From Syntrophales bacterium (GTDB lineage Bacteria; Desulfobacterota; Syntrophia; Syntrophales; UBA4778), in NCBI GenBank assembly GCA_028712885.1, contig JAQTPK010000005.1, positions 1 through 64,000 on the forward strand: DNA of 64,000 nucleotides, in the 5' to 3' direction. Below the pieces are notes generated by a model. It was not told where the DNA came from, made no database searches, and worked only from the letters and a program-made list of their open reading frames with translations. This document shows positions 59,973 through 64,000 of this stretch, one piece after another (position 1 is the first letter of the stretch; the number at the start of each line of letters is the position of its first letter). The position numbers and the translations under genes were made by a program.

Positions 59973-60575
59973 ATGAAATCGAAAGTAAGAGAGTACGCAG
60001 AGGCGATCATCATCGCGATCCTGATCGCCCTGTTCATCAGGACATTTATCATTCAGGCATTCAAGATACCGTCGGGCTCCATGAAACCGACGCTTCAAAT
60101 CGGGGACCACATCCTGGTGAACAAATTCAGTTACGGCGTGAAAGTTCCCCTCATGCGCAAAACTCTCATTCCGGTGGGCGACCCCGAACGGGGAGATATC
60201 GTTGTCTTCATTTACCCCGTGGACCGCTCGAAGGATTTCATCAAGAGAGTCATAGCCGTGGCGGGCGATACCGTGGAACTGAGAAACAAGGAGATTTTCC
60301 TCAACGGAAAGCCGTTCAAGGACTCCCACGGAGTCTATGTTGATGAGCGGATCTATCCCGCATCCATGCAGCCCCGGGACAACTTCGGGCCCGTGCGCGT
60401 CCCCGAAGGATCCATTTTTGTCATGGGAGACAACCGGGACCAGAGCCTTGACAGCCGGTTCTGGGGGTTTGTGGATCTGAAAGACGTGATGGGCAAGGCA
60501 TTCATAATTTACTGGTCCTGGAACGGGGAAGATAATTCCGTGAGATGGGATCGCCTCGGCCACCTCCTTAACTGA
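59973..60575 (+). CDS. lepB: Signal peptidase I
   Basis: The 200-residue enzyme removes signal peptides at the outer face of the inner membrane. It has one membrane helix, the catalytic Ser in PSGSMKPTLQIGD, the catalytic Lys in FIKRVIAVAGDTVE, and GDNRDQSLDSRFWG. Two-helix enterobacterial forms are longer; this compact type is usual in deltaproteobacteria. Its position after secDF makes a secretion gene block. Confidence 0.95.
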   Translation: MKSKVREYAEAIIIAILIALFIRTFIIQAFKIPSGSMKPTLQIGDHILVNKFSYGVKVPLMRKTLIPVGDPERGDIVVFIYPVDRSKDFIKRVIAVAGDTVELRNKEIFLNGKPFKDSHGVYVDERIYPASMQPRDNFGPVRVPEGSIFVMGDNRDQSLDSRFWGFVDLKDVMGKAFIIYWSWNGEDNSVRWDRLGHLLN

Positions 60576-60587
60576 ACTAAGTTGCGG

Positions 60588-60653
60588 TTTGGATCATTTG
60601 AATTTCGGTATTTGAATTTATTTGGGATTTGGTGCTTGGGATTTGGGATTTAG
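60588..60653. repeat. Word-repeat segment (TTTGGGATTTGGTGCTTGGGATTTGGG)
   Basis: A single arm of the AAATCCC family lies between lepB and the pyr promoter. It closely matches sequence near 33070, 47570 and 55270. Confidence 0.6.
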
Positions 60654-60709
60654 CTTATATTATCCCCTTTAGAAAAGTATTTGACTTCAGCAAAAGGGGA
60701 TAATATAAG
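60654..60709 (+). promoter_or_regulatory. pyr operon promoter embedded in a perfect 17-bp inverted repeat
   Basis: CTTATATTATCCCCTTT (60654-60670) and AAAGGGGATAATATAAG (60693-60709) are exact inverted copies with a 22-nt loop. TTGACT (60681-60686) in the loop and TATAAG (60704-60709) in the right arm are 17 bp apart, a good sigma-70-type promoter. The palindrome may be an operator. Confidence 0.75.
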
Positions 60710-60715
60710 TATAGC

Positions 60716-60812
60716 GACCCTTTAATTAAATCCGGAGAGATTGAAAGGGATGTCGCCCATCAGAATCAGAGAATTGCCGTAAGAACCTTCCCGCGGGGAA
60801 GGTTTTTTTTTG
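60716..60812 (+). promoter_or_regulatory. PyrR-responsive transcription attenuator
   Basis: The leader contains AATCCGGAGAGATT (60729-60742), a match to the PyrR-binding loop (known pattern ARUCCNGNGAGGYU). It is followed by a terminator AACCTTCCC, GCG and GGGAAGGTT (60784-60804) with a run of about nine T. When PyrR and UMP are present, the terminator should form and stop pyr transcription. Confidence 0.85.
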
Positions 60813-60828
60813 CGTAAACAGGATCTGA

Positions 60829-61416
<588 letters not shown>

Positions 61417-61420
61417 AAAC

Positions 61421-62344
61421 ATGCGATGGACCAAAAAAGATTTATTGGGAATGAAGGACCTTTCAGCGGATGAGATCCGCCTGATCCTGGATACCGCGGA
61501 TTCCTTCATGGAAGTATCCACCCGCGAGATCAAGAAGGTTCCGACCCTGAGAGGCAAGACCGTCGTCAATCTATTTTTCGAGGCGAGCACGCGCACCCGC
61601 ACTTCGTTCGAGATAGCGGCGAAGCGGCTGAGCGCGGACGCGGTGAATATTTCCGCATCCGCCAGCAGCGTCGTCAAGGGAGAGACCCTGATCGATACGG
61701 CGAGAAATTTGGAGGCCATGAATCCCGATATCATCGTAATCCGCCACAGCGCGGCGGGATCTCCCCACATCCTGGCCCGATGCGTAAAACAGTCGATCAT
61801 CAACGCAGGCGACGGCGCGCACGAGCACCCGACCCAGGCCCTGCTCGACATGATGACAATCAGGCAGAAAAAAGGGAAAATCGCGGGACTGAAAATAGCC
61901 ATTATCGGGGACATAGCGCACAGCCGGGTGGCGCGGTCCAACATTCACGGCCTGAACGCAATGGGAGCGAAAGTCGCGGTAGGCGGACCCGCAACCATGA
62001 TGCCCAGGGAGATCGAGCGGCTCGGCGTAACCGTGCACCATAATATTGCGGACACAATCCGCGGCGCAGATATAATCATGATGCTCCGGGTTCAGATAGA
62101 GAGGAAGGCGATCTGCCTGTTTCCTTCGCTGCGGGAATACGCCAAGTTTTTCTGCCTGGACCGCGACAGGATCCGGAATGCGAAGGAAGACGTAATCATT
62201 ATGCATCCGGGGCCGATAAACCGGGGAGTGGAGATATCGCCGGAGGTAGCCGACGGGCCTTATTCGGTCATCCTGGACCAGGTCGCAAACGGCGTGGCGG
62301 TCAGAATGGCCCTCTTGTACCTGCTTGCGGGAGGTAGTTCATGA
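61421..62344 (+). CDS. pyrB: Aspartate carbamoyltransferase catalytic subunit
   Basis: The 307-residue enzyme joins carbamoyl phosphate and aspartate in pyrimidine synthesis. The carbamoyl-phosphate loop [24 protein letters not shown] and LRVQIERK are present. The start is 4 bp after pyrR. Its last codons overlap the pyrC start (ATGA), suggesting a complex or coupled translation. No pyrI regulatory subunit is present. Confidence 0.96.
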   Translation: MRWTKKDLLGMKDLSADEIRLILDTADSFMEVSTREIKKVPTLRGKTVVNLFFEASTRTRTSFEIAAKRLSADAVNISASASSVVKGETLIDTARNLEAMNPDIIVIRHSAAGSPHILARCVKQSIINAGDGAHEHPTQALLDMMTIRQKKGKIAGLKIAIIGDIAHSRVARSNIHGLNAMGAKVAVGGPATMMPREIERLGVTVHHNIADTIRGADIIMMLRVQIERKAICLFPSLREYAKFFCLDRDRIRNAKEDVIIMHPGPINRGVEISPEVADGPYSVILDQVANGVAVRMALLYLLAGGSS

Positions 62345-63615
62345 AGCTCTTGTTGAAAGGGGGAAGGATAATAGATCCTCTCCGGAAAATAGATAAAATC
62401 GCAGACCTTCTGGTGGACGGAGGCAAGGTGGTCCGGATCGAAACGAATATCGAGGATCCGGGCGCCGATATTTACGATGCCGGAGGAATGTGGATCGTCC
62501 CCGGCCTGATCGACATGCATACGCACCTGCGGGAACCCGGCTACGAGTACAAGGAATCGATCCGCACGGGCTGCGAAGCCGCCGTCGCGGGCGGTTTCAC
62601 GGCCGTCGCCTGCATGCCGAACACGAATCCCGTAAACGATACCCGCTCCGTGACGGAATACATAATCAGGCAGGCCGCCCTCGCCGGCATCGCCCGCGTG
62701 TACCCGGTGGCCGCCGCCACCCGCGGCTCGGAAGGTCGCGTCCTTTCGGAATTCGGGGACTTGAAAGAGGCGGGGGCCGTGGCGTTCTCGGATGACGGAA
62801 AGCCGGTTGTGGACAGCGCCGTCATGCGCTACGCGATGGAGTATGCAGCCTCTTTCGGGGCGCTCGTGATCTCGCATTGCGAGGACGCCACCCTTTCGGC
62901 GGATGGATTGATGAACGAAGGGCGGATATCCACCGAACTGGGATTGAAGGGCATTCCCTCAATTGCGGAGGATATTCCTGTCGCCAGGGACATAGCCATA
63001 GCCGAGTACACGGGGACTTCAGTCCATATCGCGCACGTGAGCACCGCCGGGGCCGTCCGGATCATCCGGGAAGCGAAAAAAAGGGGAGTGAGGGTGACCG
63101 CGGAGACAGCCCCGCACTATTTCAGCCTGTCTGACGAGGCGCTGCGCGAATTCGACACCAACCTCAAAATGAACCCTCCGCTGAGATCGACCGAAGACGT
63201 GGCGGCGATGAAAGAGGCGCTTCGCGACGGGACCATCGACGTGATCGCCACGGATCACGCCCCCCATTCATCTATAGAAAAGGATGTAGAATTCGAATAC
63301 GCGGCGAACGGTATCATCGGCCTGGAAACGTCGCTTGCCCTCAGCCTGAACCTGGTAAGGGAAGGCGTACTCAGTCCCGCCGACCTGGTCCGCAAGATGA
63401 GCTCAAATCCCGCGGCCGTTCTCGGCGTCCGGGGAGGGACTCTCGGGATCGGAGCCGAAGCGGACATTACGGTGATCGATCCCAACCGGCCCTGGACGGT
63501 GGATGTCCGTATCTTCCGGTCCAAGAGCCGCAACAGTCCCTTCAACGGCTGGAAGATGGAAGGGAAAGCGGTTCTCACGATAGTCGGCGGGGCTATCAAG
63601 TATAAAGAAGGGTAA
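62341..63615 (+). CDS. pyrC: Dihydroorotase
   Basis: The 424-residue amidohydrolase has [15 protein letters not shown] (metal ligands HxH), [16 protein letters not shown], and ATDHAPHS (catalytic Asp). It is the class I, long-form dihydroorotase usually paired with PyrB in ATCase-DHOase assemblies. It cyclises carbamoyl aspartate. The 4-bp overlap with pyrB supports coupled synthesis. Confidence 0.96.
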   Translation: MKLLLKGGRIIDPLRKIDKIADLLVDGGKVVRIETNIEDPGADIYDAGGMWIVPGLIDMHTHLREPGYEYKESIRTGCEAAVAGGFTAVACMPNTNPVNDTRSVTEYIIRQAALAGIARVYPVAAATRGSEGRVLSEFGDLKEAGAVAFSDDGKPVVDSAVMRYAMEYAASFGALVISHCEDATLSADGLMNEGRISTELGLKGIPSIAEDIPVARDIAIAEYTGTSVHIAHVSTAGAVRIIREAKKRGVRVTAETAPHYFSLSDEALREFDTNLKMNPPLRSTEDVAAMKEALRDGTIDVIATDHAPHSSIEKDVEFEYAANGIIGLETSLALSLNLVREGVLSPADLVRKMSSNPAAVLGVRGGTLGIGAEADITVIDPNRPWTVDVRIFRSKSRNSPFNGWKMEGKAVLTIVGGAIKYKEG

Positions 63616-63773
63616 TGGGTAATGGGTCCCGGGAATCAGGAGCGCAAGTCGGGTTGGAATACCGGAAAATAAAAAATGAAAAAACCTGAAGAGGTATAGA
63701 CAGACCGTTTGCCGGGATATAAAACCCGCTATGCATAGACCCATAACCTGTAACCCCATAACCTATTACCCAA
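63616..63773. repeat. Word-repeat hairpin (GGGTAATGGGTAATGGG / CATAACCTATTACCC)
   Basis: GGGTAATGGGTAATGGGTCCC at the left pairs with ACCCATAACCTGTAACCCCATAACCTATTACCC at the right. It fills the gap between pyrC and recO. Confidence 0.7.
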
Positions 63774-63788
63774 TTGGCTCATATTAAA

Positions 63789-64000
63789 TTGTCCCGAACA
63801 CAATACAAAACGAGCGCGATCATGATCCGGTCATTGGATTACGGCGAGTCCGACCGGATCGTAACTTTTTTCACGGAAGAATTCGGAAAAGTAAAGGGGA
63901 TCGCGAAGGGGGCGAAAAGAAGCCGCCGCCGGTTCGTAAATGCGCTGGAGCCTTTCTCCCGCTCGGAGCTGCTTTTCTCAAGAAGGAGCAGCGAGGGGCT
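63789..64000 (+). CDS. recO: DNA repair protein RecO (5' part, cut by window end)
   Basis: From TTG 63789 the frame reads LSRTQYKTSAIMIRSLDYGESDRIVTFFTEEFGKVKGIAKGAKRS and on to the window edge. This matches the RecO N-terminal OB-fold pattern (YKTxAIVLRxxDYGExDRI, F T xxxGKxxxxAKGAR). RecO helps load RecA at gapped DNA. An earlier TTG at 63774 is possible. The frame is absent from the track because no stop is inside the window. Confidence 0.85.
   Translation, partial: MSRTQYKTSAIMIRSLDYGESDRIVTFFTEEFGKVKGIAKGAKRSRRRFVNALEPFSRSELLFSRRSSEG

Overview
The window looks like chromosome from an anaerobic Gram-negative bacterium, most likely a Desulfobacterota (deltaproteobacterial) lineage near the Syntrophia class. 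This is inferred from gene content and order, not from a marker phylogeny. The basis is: Gram-negative envelope genes (DUF481 outer-membrane-type protein, lipoproteins, MsbA-like exporter); a queA-tgt-yajC-secD-secF-lepB block next to pyrR-pyrB-pyrC-recO; iron-sulfur and CoA-thioester metabolism; and several large signalling proteins. No rRNA, tRNA, CRISPR array or intact transposase was seen.

Layout. 1-9.6 kb: DUF2284 protein, GNAT acetyltransferase, metallophosphoesterase, DUF481 protein, a repeat-tailed lipoprotein, a decayed pgsB/capB-like ligase, a 4Fe-4S protein, a NupC-type transporter, a diguanylate cyclase coupled to a MinD/FlhG-like ATPase, and an orphan pseudopilin-like gene. 9.6-20 kb: ABC exporter, DJ-1/PfpI protein, YchF, a YajD-like HNH protein, a two-subunit CoA-transferase, NAD synthetase, a methyltransferase and a truncated SDR gene. 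20-30 kb: REC-HDOD regulator with a 1339-residue hybrid kinase, a BrkB-cNMP fusion, a lytic transglycosylase and a DUF4301 protein. 30.5-33 kb: an AT-rich restriction-modification island (m5C methyltransferase, Vsr, HNH nuclease). 33-42.8 kb: a ThiI-like enzyme, then a minus-strand five-gene acyl-CoA cluster resembling leucine/isovalerate catabolism but without a biotin carboxylase, followed by a sigma-54 activator. 42.8-53 kb: a second-type EF-G, GerMN, TPR, HD, MBL, a true HMG-CoA lyase, CMD, patatin, YtxH and DUF948 genes. 53-64 kb: mazG-DUF2065, queA, tgt, yajC, secDF, DUF456, lepB, then pyrR-pyrB-pyrC behind a readable PyrR attenuator, and the start of recO.

The most unusual structure lies between the genes. 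More than fifteen intergenic gaps hold low-complexity sequence built from a few short words (GGGCTAAAGGCAAAG, AAATCCCAAATCCC, GGCGTTGGGCATTGGG, GACGCAATGGACGC, GGGTAATGGGTAATAGG, GAGTTCCGAGTCC). In many gaps the left and right ends are near-perfect reverse complements, so each gap can fold as a long hairpin. Some of these run right up to start codons and leave no Shine-Dalgarno sequence. Separately, two about 120-bp elements (30246-30361 and 50688-50811) share a core but carry different, self-matched terminal arms. Other points worth following are the HMG-CoA-lyase-like protein that lacks the catalytic Cys, the duplicated unnamed N-terminal module of the hybrid kinase, and two gene remnants.
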